Counted from the stretch's first letter, positions 44,801 through 56,173 are shown. The stretch is 64,000 nt of DNA from Oopsacas minuta (GCA_024704765.1 JAKMXF010000298.1:1-64000), one strand, 5' to 3'. Notes: generated by a model not told the origin, from the letters alone. Made by a program: numbers and translations.

Positions 44801-47800
44801 CTAGATTAGACCTGAGAGTACCAGAGAATAACACAGGGTCTTGAGGAATAATAGTCAGTCGAGATCTCAAGTCATCTAGTCCCACATCAGCAATATTAAC
44901 TCCATCTATTACAATACTCCCACCAGTAGCCTCAAGGATTCTGAACAGTGCTAGAGTCATGGAAGATTTACCAGCTCCAGTTCTCCCTACAATAGCTAGC
45001 TTCTGACCTCCTCGTATCTCCAGATCTAGATGGTCTATCACTAGATCTAGATCCTCTCTGTATTTAACACTGTACTGATTGAATTGTACATTTCCGTGTT
45101 GTGGCCAGTTAGCTGGTAGATTGATCTTATCAGTTACAGGAGAAGCTTCTCTTTTCAACTCAGCATACTCTATAACTCTCTCAATAGCCACAAAATTAGT
45201 TTCCAATTCAGAGGTCATTCGTACTAACCAATTGAGATCTTCTGTAATCATAAGCGCATAGCTGATAGATAACCCAATCAAACCAGCATTTGTTATCGAC
45301 AATTCCCTAGACACAACAGCGAATATTGCAGCAAAGAATACTACAGAATGTCCAACGAATTCCAGCCTTATAGCTAACCATCTATCAGCACAAATACTGG
45401 GATAATACACTTCCTGGTTGCGATCTACTCTATCCTCACTCTCCTGTATAAAGCTAGCCTGTTTCTTATAAGCACGAATGGTACTAACACCAGTGAGAGA
45501 CTCTTGGAAATGTGAATAGATTGGAGATCTGGTAACAGATTCTATTCGTTTCAGCTGTCTGGATGAGCATACATAGAATCTTTGTACGAACAGATAGAAG
45601 ATTATCATTGGTATAACCACTATTAGAAACAAGGGAGTAGCGTAGGAGATTATTATTATTGTCGTTAAAACCGAGAAGAAAGTGCCCATGAAGTCGGAAA
45701 TCGAATAAGGGATTGTTTCGTCAATTAAATAAATGTCTTTAGAAAACCGATTAACAATCCTACCAATTGGAGTTTTATCAAAGAATGACATTGGAAGACG
45801 GACGACATTAAGCAAGAGAAGTCTGTGAAGATCTCGTGAAGCATAAATAGTACCAATAGCAAAGAAATAAGCAGAACCTAATGTGAATATACCCTGTATG
45901 AATCCGAGCAGAGCATATACACCTAAATATAATACCAATTCAGGATCAGCTGTATTATTCGTGTTATTACTAGAGTTAGGAGTAAGAGTATTTTTATTGC
46001 TCCAATAAGCTAGCCAAACAGATGTACCTCCACTGGCTGCATAACTCAGTATATAAAACGCCATGATAAAGCAAGAGAGAATTACTCCGATTGATTTTAT
46101 ATACACATAGACAACCTTCATGTTAACGCGACCTGTGTCTGCTTTCTCCTCATCTATGATATTGCCATCCTTAGGAGCAGCAGGATGTTTGTCTACAGAA
46201 CTTTCCTGCTTTTTAATTCTTTCGGGTTAAGTATCTCTTTAGGAGATAAAGGTTCCACAACTTCTTCATCCTTTGTTTCAGAAACACGGCCAGTGTTTCC
46301 AGTTGTAGCAAAGGTCTCAATCAACTGAGCTATATCTCCATTATTCCTCAGCACTGCATTATACTCACCTTGTTCTACTATTGTACCGTGATCAAACATT
46401 GCAATGTAATCACTATCTGATACATAGTTCAGGTTATGAGTCACGAATATTCTGGTTTTATTCTTCAACAAACCGTTAGGACCGATAACTTCCTGATAGA
46501 TATGGTGACCTACGTGAGCATCAACAGCTGACAAGGTATCATCCAAGAAATAAACGTCAGAATCTTGATAGACTGCTCTAGCCAAACTAACTCTCTGTTT
46601 CTGTCCTCCACTCAAATTAATGCCTTTCTCTCCAATCTCTGTTTTATCTCCTGTGGGTAGGATTAGGATGTCGGTTTCTAAAGCACAAGCTCTCAACACG
46701 TCCTGATAACGATGAGGATCTTCACGAGCACCAAACAGAATATTGTTTTTCAATGTCTCATTTTGCATCCATGGTATTTGAGGTACATACGCAACAGAAC
46801 CTTGTAGTTTAACTTCTCCTCTATGCTTATCCATTTCACCCAATAATGCCATTAAGAATGAGCTCTTGCCAGTACCTACCTGTCCTATGATAGATACAAG
46901 AGTCCCTGGATCAATTCTAATGTTTACATTACGTAGAACAGGCTCGTCACCCTTTGCCCACCCAAAGTTAGCATTTTGCACTAGAATAGCCGGCTCCCTC
47001 AAAATAGCAGGATTTCTGCTCCAATTAACACTGTTAGGATCTAAATCTTCAAGATTCAAGAACTTATTCATTCTTTGGATTGAAACGCTGCATTCAACAA
47101 GAAAAGCAATAAGAAATGGGATCATAATCAATGGAAATCGAATTATATTGAAGAGTGCTAGCGCTACGAATGCAGTTTGAGGAGTGAGAGGATTCCCAGC
47201 TAGTACATAAGTTGCAAACGATGCTAGTGCTACAAGCAAGGGTGCCATCCACCAGGTAAATGTAACCCCAGCATTGAGGAATGCACAATATCTCAAAATC
47301 CTCATTTCTTGGTCACGAATATCAAGAACTTCCTTTTGATTAGGGACCTCCCAAGCGTATAATTTGATTACCTTAATCCCATTCAAAATCTCAGTGATTG
47401 TCTTAATCCTCTTATCCTTCAGCTCCATTAGTTTCTTCTGCAATTTAAGACTTATTGCAGCGATCACACCATTAATAGGTATCATTAAAAACATCACCAA
47501 CAGACCAGCAAATACAGCATACTGTATGACAAAATATAAGAAGGTAATAGATAGAAGTATTTGGAAAGGAGCAGACCAAATCATATGAATATAAGCCATC
47601 AAATCCATGAACCTTTGAGCATCTACTGACATAAGATTAACAATCTCACCTATGGTAGTCTTTTGACGAGATTCATGACTCAGTTTCAATGCCTTCCTAT
47701 AGATAATGTTAACTAGAGCTGTACGAATGTTCATACCGAGGACAAAGCCCTTTTGGAAGTACTGATGAAGGAGAATTGATTGTAGAACAGACACGCCTAA

Positions 47801-48979
47801 TAATATGAAAGCGTATACGATACCATGCCAATAAGGTTCATTCACATTCTGTACAAATCCAATTAATAGGTTAAGGATCTGAGGACTCACGAATATTAAA
47901 CTATCGGGAATTACTTTTAATAATCCACAAATAAGGAAAGGGAACCAATACGTCTTGACCATGATTAGGAGAGAATGAACAAAGAGAGAGTTAACAGGAG
48001 TATCAGAGCTCTTACTGCCTTTAGAACGACTAGATTGTATAAGAGGATCCTTTTCAGTGGACATTTTAATGGTATTCATCAATAATTCTTCATTTGGTAC
48101 AACTGGTGGCCTTCTAGCAAACTTTGCTAATTTCTTTTGATATTCCTTCTCCCAGGTGTTACGGAATAAAGGTGCAGCGTATGTTGTCGTGTCCTCCCGA
48201 TTGAGAGACCAGAGATCAGATCTCTCTAACGTCCTCCTAAATCCTGTGATTACTAACCCATTCAACCACCACCAAGTTATCTGAGAGAGGAATGTGGCTT
48301 TCTCCTCGGGGATTGGTTTATCGATTCCTTTGAACCAACTTATTGGTATTTTATCAGGAAATAATGTTATGATCAACAAGATGCTTCGAATAACCAAATT
48401 TAAAACAGTGAATGTTAGGAACACAATACTGGTGATAGAATTCTTTGGTTGAGTGAATTCATTACCCTCAATATCCAACGAGTAGGTTCGTATTTTCATT
48501 CCATCATGAAACACTAATAGAAACCAGAATACATGGAAGAGACCAGAAGTGAATATTCCTCGAATACGGTGGAATTGAACAAGTATCAAAGCCACAAACA
48601 AAGAAAATAACACAATGAGAGGAGATACGATTTGGAAGATGGCTACAGAGTTTGTGTCTACAGAGATTTTGTCTACAAGATACATATAGATTGCGAATAT
48701 TGCTTCTGCTGTAACCACAAGGATATCTAGACCTATGAACAATTCCTTCAACAGATTCACTAAGGTTAGTGGGATACGAAATTTAGAATAACGATAGTAT
48801 AGCACATGAGAGAGAGCTGTGAAGCAGAAGAGGATGCTAATTACCGCGAGGAGTATAGTGTCTTGAAAACAGAGTGTTAGATCTATTTCATCATAACCGC
48901 GATCTGGATTATCTAGCCCACCCCAGAACCTAGATACAGGCTGGCAGTATGAGTCAAGAAATGTAGAGTTTGAAGACAT
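44792..48979 (-). pseudogene. ABCC1-like: MRP-type ABC transporter, unit 2, frameshifted
   Basis: A tandem duplicate of exon 1 of unit 1, 4188 nt against 4189 nt. The single length difference is a missing G in the linker after NBD1 (near 46212; compare 41580). It breaks the frame into TMD0-TMD1-NBD1 (48979-46193, 928 aa) and TMD2 plus the start of NBD2 (46121 down to 44792). All other features, including NBD1 Walker A, signature and Walker B and NBD2 Walker A, are intact. There is no terminal exon after it before unit 1, so the NBD2 signature and Walker B are missing unless it splices to the exon at 39810-39389. A sequencing or assembly error at the frameshift is possible. Confidence 0.75.
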
Positions 48980-49293
48980 TAGTGCATATAATATGTATGC
49001 TATTAAAATCTGCTACTCAGTAGAGGGCAGATACTCAAATCAAAAGTAATGACAAACTTACCTTGAAAATAAAATGTGATCAAATAACAAATCAAGCCAG
49101 ATATTCGTCTCTATGTATCAAATATCAGTTTTATACTATTCAGTATACCAAAATAGATACTTACATAACGTGACAAATATCATTTAGAACATTCTAATAA
49201 TAGCATTGTATCAAGTTGTATCAGCACTATTATAATTCGGGTAATAATCATAGAGTTAGAAAAAGCAAATAATAATCACTGAGCTGCCTAGAG
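48980..49293. other. ABCC unit 2 promoter / possible 5'-UTR intron
   Basis: The first 68 bp upstream of unit 2 are identical to the flank of unit 1. Minus-strand TTTCAAGGTAAGTTTGTC near 49055-49070 is a strong donor, absent from unit 1's flank because the duplication ends at about 49047. It may define a 5'-UTR intron for unit 2. Nothing else is seen. Confidence 0.5.
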
Positions 49294-50058
49294 CTATTCT
49301 TTCTTCTTCATCATCTTTAAGATGTACAGAAACAGATTAATCATATCCAAATACAATGTAATAGTAGCCATTATGTAGTCATCAGGGCTCAATTTATGCA
49401 TAATCATATGAGTATCGAGTATGATAAACCCACTGAATATGATAGCTCCAGCAAGGGAAATCATCAAATCTCCTATCTCAGTAGGAAACAGCAAGTGTAC
49501 GATACTACCAATCAGTAGTATCCATAGGAAAGTGAACAGACAAGCCCCCCAGGTAGAGAAATCGTAAGAAGATTGTAGTGTGTACATTGTGAGTATAAAG
49601 AACACAGATAGAGATAGCATGAATGCTGTAATTACAGCATGTAGCTCGTATAGCGTTACTATTTGACCTACTACAAGAGACTCTCCTAGAGTGAACGTGA
49701 AGAGTAGGATTAAGTTAGTTGGATGTGATTCCTTGAAGAACATCAAAGCGAATAGAATTGGGAATAATATGATCATATCAAAAGTTAGCAGTCCAGGATG
49801 TGTAGCAATAAATTCACGTATTCCTTCATGTTTTATGAATGCAATACTCACTATAGTTGTAAGAGTTAATTGTATTGCTAGCAGGAAATACACTCTACGT
49901 AGGAACCCCAGTCTAACGTGTATAGCAGCTTGAGAGACGTTAGATCTACTAGATCGTGGTCCTAACTCCAGCTGGTCTTCATCTCCAGGTATATCATACT
50001 TGTCTTCTCTGTAGGGTCCCTTCTCTGGGTTTATAAGTCCTTCTAGGGAGAAACTCAT
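49294..50058 (-). CDS. TMBIM4: TMBIM4, lifeguard-family membrane protein
   Basis: 254 aa (human 238), one exon. A hydrophilic N-terminus of about 45 residues is followed by seven hydrophobic helices. ATIHVRMAFLRKVY of human TMBIM4 corresponds to AAIHVRLGFLRRVYFLLAIQL. LTMYTLQSSYDFSTWGACLF, GFIILDTHMIMHKLSPDDYI and ITLYLDMINLFLYIL are near-invariant. The paired Asp residues (in LDTH and YLDMIN) match the proton/calcium-sensing pair of this superfamily. The human protein sits in the Golgi and limits apoptosis and calcium release. It is the last gene in a close minus-strand run and begins 92 bp after the LRRCC1 stop. Acceptor-like AGs lie 2 and 14 nt before its ATG. Confidence 0.94.
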   Translation of the reverse strand: MSFSLEGLINPEKGPYREDKYDIPGDEDQLELGPRSSRSNVSQAAIHVRLGFLRRVYFLLAIQLTLTTIVSIAFIKHEGIREFIATHPGLLTFDMIILFPILFALMFFKESHPTNLILLFTFTLGESLVVGQIVTLYELHAVITAFMLSLSVFFILTMYTLQSSYDFSTWGACLFTFLWILLIGSIVHLLFPTEIGDLMISLAGAIIFSGFIILDTHMIMHKLSPDDYIMATITLYLDMINLFLYILKMMKKKE

Positions 50059-50150
50059 GTCTGGTGAATAAGCTAAAGCAAGTAAATAAATAAATAATAT
50101 GAAGTTTCAGCTACTGGTATAAGATATTAGTATTAGTATTATCAGTATTA

Positions 50151-53002
50151 TTATAAGTCGTTTTGAATATCTTGAATTGTCGAGGTTAGTTTTTGGAATT
50201 TTAGTTGCATATGTTTTCGTTCTTGCGATATCTCGAATAGTAATGTTCTCATCTCCTCTTCCACTCCCCGCTCTTTCTCCTTCGCTTTTACGATTTGTTC
50301 GTCCGCCTCAGCTCGCAATTCAGAAACCTTTCTGTTAAATTCCGCAGACATCTCGTGGAGAGCTTGTTTTTTCTCAAATTCTAACTTTTCCCTATAACCA
50401 TTAGTTTCTGATATTATCTTTTCCATCTGTTGCTTCTCTTGAGAGATTTGTGTTTCTCTCTCAGCAAACTTCAGCTTTGCTTGTGTCATTTCATTCTCAA
50501 TTGTACTTATAACTTCTACTTTTTCATTCCACTGAGATTTAAGATAAGAATACTTTTCCTTAAATTTCTCTTTCTCTTCGTTGCTCGCTTCTATATTCTC
50601 AGATAATTCTCTTAACTGACAAGACATATCTTCGTATTGAGCTTCAAGTTGTTGATAATCGTTATTTCTATCAGAAGCTATTTTATCCATATCTTTCAAA
50701 TTGTTATTTAGCGATAAATTCTCTTCTTTCAATGCTCTAATAGAACTTTTGAGCTCAGTAATGGAATCGTTTTGATCGTTAATTATCTTCACTTTAATTT
50801 TCAAGTTGTCTCTCTCCTCACTCAGCAGTTTTGCTAGCTGTGTCATTTCAGATCTCTGAGATTCTATCTGAGCTTCTAATCTCCCTTGATCGTGTGCTAG
50901 AGCAGCTCCTTGTTTTGCTAACTCCTGACTCCACAATTCCCTCTCTTGTCTCAATCCAGAAGCTACAGATCTCTCAGCTGTCAGTTGACCTGTCAAATGT
51001 TCGTGTTCATTTGACATCTTTTCGTAGTTATCAGCCATTATTCTAGCCTCCTCTAGCTCTTCTTGAAGAGAGCATATCTTAGCTTGAAATTCACATAACA
51101 TATTGTCATTAGACTGAGCCAATGTTTGTAGCTTGTGTTTCTGCTCTTTAACCATACTAGTCAGGTCAGATACTAGCTGTGTAGCTTTATGCTCACGTTG
51201 AGATACAGTGATAAATTGTGAGTCTATTCGTAACAACTCCTCGGACACTTTGGAATGCTTAATATCTAATTCTGTATATCTATCTGCTTCAATTCTAAGA
51301 GCCATACGGAACTCATCTTCTAGAGATTTGTAGTTCTTATTTCCTTCATCTATCCTGTATTGATATTTTTCAGTCAGTTGTTGAATTTGGAAGTTATATT
51401 TCTCCTGTTCTCTCTGTATCAATAATCTAACCTCTTCACCATCTCTAGGAATTAATTTAGCAGCTATAGCATGATTCTGTTGTTCTTGACTTACAAACAA
51501 AGCTTGTAACTGTTGTAATTGTTCCTTTGTTCTACCATTACTTATAATAGCAATAGCTAGTTCTTGTTGTGTGTGTTCTAACGTCTTTTGGTGAAGAGAG
51601 AATTCTTGCGAAAACTCAATATCTTTATCCTCAAGTTCTGATTTTAACTTCTTATAGACGATCTGTATCTTTTTAAGAGCATCTTGATATCTAACTTCTT
51701 TACCTTTCCAGCCTCTGCATGAATCTTTTAATTCTTCTAATTCAACAGAGAGACCATGGATTCGTTGCTCACTCTCTCTGAGCTTGGTAGCTTGCTTTGT
51801 AATAACTTTATCAAGTCTACTTCCATGCGCTATAGCTAGTTCTTGTTTCCTAACTAATGAACTCTCTTTAGATTGTAATTCTCTTATAAACCCTACTAAT
51901 CTCTTGCTAGCTTCTTCAGCTTTCCATCTCCTCTCTCTCTCACTCTCCAGCTCAGCTACAAGCATGTTACTCTCTCCTCTCTTCCCTTCGTTACCCCTAG
52001 ACCCTTCAATCTTGTTACCTTGTATCTGTATAGGGACTTGATCTTTCTGAGGTTTGTTTCTCTGTAGACAGACTGGAGGAGATTGGTTCCCTTCAAACGG
52101 ATCAAACTCATAACTTGTGTTCTTCTCCTCACCCTCTGCATCCTCCTTATCAAGAATATGTACCAACAACTCTTCTATATGCTGTAATCTAGTATGATCC
52201 CCTAAGCGATCGGTCTGTCCTCCAGCTGATACACTAGACCCATCCATAGAGTCACTCAACCCATCTACACCCAATAGTCTATTTTGCCTGTATAGCTTAA
52301 GAGCTTTATCTAGCTGAGGTATATCCTTCATATTAACACTAGATTCTATAGAAGAGCTAGATGAGTTATGGATTGACTGTGTGTGTAGTTTTAGTAGCTC
52401 ATCAAGTTCAGGCATTAAATTAAGTGACAGAGAGGGAGATACACTAACTCCATCTCTATCCACACCATCTATTATATCTATACTAGTCAGTATAGTGTGT
52501 AGCTGAGCTCTGTAGTCAGGTTGTGAAATACAGACTGGATTAGAAATCTCATCTCGTTTAAGAACTAATTCTCTAAGCGTTTTGTTATTCTTTAACACCT
52601 GTACAGGTGTGAAATACTACACAATTGGTTTCCATGTAAGAGTAGTATTCTCAGATTATGATTAGGAGTAGAGAAGTTACGTAGAGGCGTGACGTCACTC
52701 AGAGAATTAAAAGAAAGATCTAACCTAACTAGTTTAGTGAGGAGAGCTAAGGTAGGAGTTAATACAGATATTCTGTTACAAGCTAGATTCAGAGAAGTTA
52801 GTGCTATCAACAGCTCTATTCCATCTGTATTAGTTAGGAGATTAGAACTTATGTCAAGAGTCTTAAGAGAATGACAGGTCTGTGACAGAGTATCTCTATC
52901 AAGGAGCTTTATACTGTTACAGTGTAGATTGAGATAGGAAATACAGCTGGGAAGATCTGTAGGGAATCTAGTTAGCTTCTCGTCTATCAAAGATATTTCC
53001 AT
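50151..53002 (-). CDS. LRRCC1: LRRCC1 (CLERC), centrosomal LRR/coiled-coil protein; frame break
   Basis: Start ATG at 53002 (MEISLIDEKL). Leucine-rich repeats fill about residues 1-130 (LNLHCNSI, LDISSNLLT, LNLACNRI, LDLSFNSL, LLLHGNQL). The rest is coiled coil with family matches: ERRWKAEEASKRL, LEDEFRMALRIEADRY, LTSMVKEQKHKL, LWSQELAKQGAALAH and the end IQDIQNDL. The total is about 950 aa (human 1032). The reading frame breaks at about 52598. The first frame ends SHLYRC-stop, and the second resumes VLKNNKTLRELVL one base back. The joined sequence aligns with human without a gap, so one base seems to be missing. A 16-bp perfect palindrome lies exactly there. LRRCC1 works at centrioles, spindle poles and ciliary bases. 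Confidence 0.88.
52595..52610. repeat. 16-bp perfect palindrome at LRRCC1 frame break
   Basis: ACACCTGTACAGGTGT equals its own reverse complement and spans the exact point where the LRRCC1 frame shifts. It may promote a replication or sequencing error, or simply be chance. Confidence 0.9.
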
Positions 53003-53095
53003 TCTAAAGAAACACAAATAATTAGTTAATATACTAAATACGATAGTTATTTATCAAATTCCTCTATACACAAATAGCATACAATATATTACTCA

Positions 53096-54160
53096 CTACA
53101 CAGGCAAGACTTGTATAGTTAAGTAAGATAGGTGAGGAGCAAAGTGATTAAACAGCTGAGATAACACCTGTTGACTATTCGACTCCTCTTTAACTTTAAC
53201 ATGCATAGAAGCAGCTAATGACTTGAAGCCTACCCTCCAAAAGAACTCACGCTGTATCTCAATAACTCCATCGAATGTCGAAGCTTCTCTCAACAATTTA
53301 TCAACTGTTTGAACATCATTAGGACTCAAACACTGTAGCAGTATTCTCCCCGTAGATATAGCTATAGGTAAGAACGTACAGATAGTCATGGATGTTATGA
53401 ATATGGTAGCTACTATATCTGCATGGAGGAGGTTATCAAGCTCTATCAGTACCTGCGATAGTATTACAGCTATACCACATACTATATTAACTATCGTTAA
53501 AGCACTCATCTTGCCAGGGAGAAGTGAAGATAGAAATGTAACATTCTTGTACAGCTTATGTTGATACGATATTGTATTGGATTGATTGGAGTATAAGAGT
53601 TCATAGTGAGGACAATTGGTACGTAGAATATGTGAGAATACACAGCTGAAGAGGATATTAACAATCACAAATGTGAATGTGTGATAAGTAGTCACAACAG
53701 AGTATGTTTCAAACAAGGATTCAATAGCATGTTTTATAATAGATAAACTCATTAGGATATTTATTATAGTAGACACGAAAATACCCAGAACATCCAAACG
53801 CTCATAACCGAATGGATATTGAGCTGGTATAGCAGACTTGTTAATACAAAGCATGATAAGAAATGTTAAGAAATACATGACGTCATATAACAACAGAGAA
53901 GAATACGCGTTTAGTGCTAGACTATGAGTTAATAGACAGTAATAGCTGAGAGAGAACATGTATAGTGTACTGGTAAGCAGGAATACTAGATACAAACGGA
54001 TACCTGAGTCTCTGAACATATCGAGTGTAAACGAACATATTTCCTTCAAGTGAGCATGTATATAGCTAGGTATATATTGTAAACGGATTAATATATTTAC
54101 AGCTGGCTTATTCAAACTAAGAATCTGTATTGATAAATATACCCATATACGTATATGCAC
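53096..54160 (-). CDS. SLC30A6: Zinc transporter ZnT6-like (SLC30A6)
   Basis: A cation-diffusion-facilitator protein, up to 354 aa. The frame begins at a GTG (54160) with an in-frame stop upstream. The first in-frame ATG is at 54019, giving 307 aa. Homology to ZnT6 starts around residue 38, so the true start or a first exon is unresolved. Landmarks are YPFGYERLDVLGIFVST, LLQCLSPNDVQTVDKLLREASTFDGV, FFWRVGFKSLAASMHV and the end YLTIQVLPV. The paired His/Asp zinc site of active ZnTs is not intact (LLLYD in TM2, HADIV in TM5), as in ZnT6, which works as the non-transporting partner of ZnT5 in the Golgi. The long Pro-rich tail of vertebrate ZnT6 is missing. Confidence 0.83.
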   Translation of the reverse strand: MHIRIWVYLSIQILSLNKPAVNILIRLQYIPSYIHAHLKEICSFTLDMFRDSGIRLYLVFLLTSTLYMFSLSYYCLLTHSLALNAYSSLLLYDVMYFLTFLIMLCINKSAIPAQYPFGYERLDVLGIFVSTIINILMSLSIIKHAIESLFETYSVVTTYHTFTFVIVNILFSCVFSHILRTNCPHYELLYSNQSNTISYQHKLYKNVTFLSSLLPGKMSALTIVNIVCGIAVILSQVLIELDNLLHADIVATIFITSMTICTFLPIAISTGRILLQCLSPNDVQTVDKLLREASTFDGVIEIQREFFWRVGFKSLAASMHVKVKEESNSQQVLSQLFNHFAPHLSYLTIQVLPV

Positions 54161-54259
54161 ATCATAATGCTAATTTAATACATAATCTAGGTTATCACAC
54201 AGTTCAGAAATATAATTTACAATCAGCGCCCAGACTTTATTAATTACTCTACAATAATG

Positions 54260-55696
54260 CTAATAAAATGTACAATTGAGGTTTTTAGCTGTAGAATAGA
54301 ATTTCCTTTTGTCAATAGTTGATACACCTAGTTCATCTAATTCTTCCAAAACTTGCTTGAACTCCTCTACCAAGTTAATCTCACAATTACTAGCATCTAA
54401 ATACAATAATAGTGTAAATATATCTTGTAAGTCTTCAACCTTATTAGGAGGATATCTAGGTGGATTTAGCTCAGCATAGCAACTCCCAAACCTAACCACC
54501 GCTTCCTTAGAAAGAGATTGAAAAGCTCTAGCAAAACAAATACGATTACGTAGAAGTTTGAATGCTTTCCCTCTTTTATTAGATATCTTTAACTTCACGA
54601 GATCACAGAATTCTTTGTCTAATTCTTGAATATCTATAGGAAGCTTTTCGTATATAGTCTGTATACGATTTGCTATCGACACAGCTTCAAGGTAATACAG
54701 TATTTCTATTAGAAGGGTAATACATAGCTCGCATCTATTACTGAGATCTTCTAATAATGTACTGCTCTGCTGCTTATCTTTACTAGGTATTTGGTAGGTA
54801 AAGCAGAGTACAGAGTTCAAAGGATAGAGAACCTCTTCACTAATTACTTTAATCAAATCAGCACGAATATGCTCAAGAGCTTTACCATCCCTATAACATC
54901 CAATTTGTGAGTATTTAGCATCTTTCCAGGGTTTGTTGGCTAATCGATCCAAGCTAGGAATAGAGAATGTCTTAATTGTTACGTCACTACCATCTATTTT
55001 GTATAAATGGATGTCTGTACTCTTTTCAAAATCAATTCCAAATTCAGTGAGATACTTCTTGAGATGTTTAGCATACCTTCTATAGCAAGAACTTTCCAAA
55101 ATTTCAATAAATAACTTCCAACGCAGAGCTCTATGTGAATCTAGTAATTGTACTAGCTTTATTGTGGAGTTACAATTTTCAAACTCAGCAGGACTTAGTT
55201 GTGTTGAAAAACTATCTTTGAAAACGAAGTAATCCTCGCAGTTAGTGCTCTCTCCTTCAAACGTCTTAACTACAGCTATTCTAGCTTCGGGATCTTTAAG
55301 AAGATATCCAGTACTCTTGCTCTCAAGTATCTCCATTAATTCACCCCTCGCATACTCTCTATCTCTTTCTAGATCCTGTATATCCAGTTTTTTACAGATC
55401 TCTTCTAGCTTTCCAGCTAGATTTATCTGCTCAAGAGATTCTAGTTGAGATATCAGATGTGAGAGAGATAGCAGTTTTCTATTACTGAGATGTCTAATGA
55501 ATTTAATGGTAGCCTCTATAGTTGATTCTTTAAGAGTATTCTCTACTTCTAATCCGTTAAGGAATCGTATTTTCTGAATAAGGTCTGTTGTCAAGTTTTC
55601 AGAAAGGATTTTAAGTATCATACCTCTGTGCATCGCGAAAATAGACCCGTATACGGTGCCTAACTTCGGATCTTCAATAGGCAAGTAGCTAGCCAT
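54260..55696 (-). CDS. Death-effector-domain-like helical protein
   Basis: 478 aa from the ATG at 55696 (MASYLP). A longer open frame runs upstream into the neighbouring gene, but TTGTATTTTAG lies 5 nt before this ATG. Residues about 20-100 have death-effector-domain spacing: ILKILSENLTTDLIQKIRFLNG, then IKFIRHLSNRKLLSLSHLI, SQLESLEQINLAGKLEEI. That is the six-helix pattern of FADD and caspase-8 DEDs. The rest is helical, with possible further bundles at about 180-225, 320-365 and 430-470. No caspase, kinase or NB-ARC domain is present. It might act as an adaptor in apoptosis or innate immunity. An AATAAA follows about 20 nt after the stop. The DED call is by pattern and needs a profile search. 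Confidence 0.55.
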   Translation of the reverse strand: MASYLPIEDPKLGTVYGSIFAMHRGMILKILSENLTTDLIQKIRFLNGLEVENTLKESTIEATIKFIRHLSNRKLLSLSHLISQLESLEQINLAGKLEEICKKLDIQDLERDREYARGELMEILESKSTGYLLKDPEARIAVVKTFEGESTNCEDYFVFKDSFSTQLSPAEFENCNSTIKLVQLLDSHRALRWKLFIEILESSCYRRYAKHLKKYLTEFGIDFEKSTDIHLYKIDGSDVTIKTFSIPSLDRLANKPWKDAKYSQIGCYRDGKALEHIRADLIKVISEEVLYPLNSVLCFTYQIPSKDKQQSSTLLEDLSNRCELCITLLIEILYYLEAVSIANRIQTIYEKLPIDIQELDKEFCDLVKLKISNKRGKAFKLLRNRICFARAFQSLSKEAVVRFGSCYAELNPPRYPPNKVEDLQDIFTLLLYLDASNCEINLVEEFKQVLEELDELGVSTIDKRKFYSTAKNLNCTFY

Positions 55697-55713
55697 TTGA
55701 ACTAAAATACAAG
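55697..55713 (-). promoter_or_regulatory. Acceptor-like site before DED-like gene
   Basis: Minus-strand CTTGTATTTTAG then TTCAA then ATG. The gap to the ANAPC13 stop is only 61 bp, which leaves little room for a promoter. It fits trans-splicing. Confidence 0.5.
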
Positions 55714-55757
55714 AGAAATGCAAGGCAAGTAGTTCAGTACACAATAATGGAATAATA

Positions 55758-55991
55758 TTATAATAATTTGAGGAAGTTATATGTATATACGAGAACTCTA
55801 TCATTCCAAATCTTATCCTCCACATTAGCTCCATTATACCATTGGTTGTCTAGGTCATCTGAATAAGGATATTCATTCTCTATAATCTCTATATCTTCAT
55901 CAGGAACCTTCTCCATTTTCCATCTGCTATCTATCATGCTTTCTTCAAGTACGAGAGGGTGAATGACGTCATAGATAAGATAATCTTCCAT
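55758..55991 (-). CDS. ANAPC13: Anaphase-promoting complex subunit 13
   Basis: 77 aa (human 74), ATG at 55991. It shares with human ANAPC13 an acidic, Trp-containing layout: IDSRWKMEKVPDEDIEI against IDDAWREDKLPYEDVAI, then NEYP against NELP, and a late W-(N/T)-D (KIWNDRVL against MKWTDLAL). APC13 (Swm1) is a small, extended scaffold subunit that stabilises the TPR lobe of the anaphase-promoting complex. It begins the close minus-strand run that continues with the DED-like gene, ZnT6, LRRCC1 and TMBIM4. ALDH3 lies 182 bp upstream. An acceptor-like CTTTACAG lies 8 nt before its ATG. Confidence 0.8.
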   Translation of the reverse strand: MEDYLIYDVIHPLVLEESMIDSRWKMEKVPDEDIEIIENEYPYSDDLDNQWYNGANVEDKIWNDRVLVYTYNFLKLL

Positions 55992-56173
55992 TAAGCTAAC
56001 TGTAAAGTATAAGTTATAAGATCATATATTGGTATCAATATCGCGTTAGCTATTACTCCCTATACACTCCATATACGATATAGTTTTAATAAAGCATAAA
56101 TATCAATATCCATAGTAAAAGATAGCAAAACATAGGGACTACTATATCCATACAGGGGTATAACTTTACGGAT

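Noticed and set aside
55697-55834. Upstream extension of the DED-like frame and possible splicing of 55758-55991 onto it
   Set aside because: The upstream piece is a complete ANAPC13 gene. The best acceptor joins the frames out of phase, and an ATG follows the acceptor directly.
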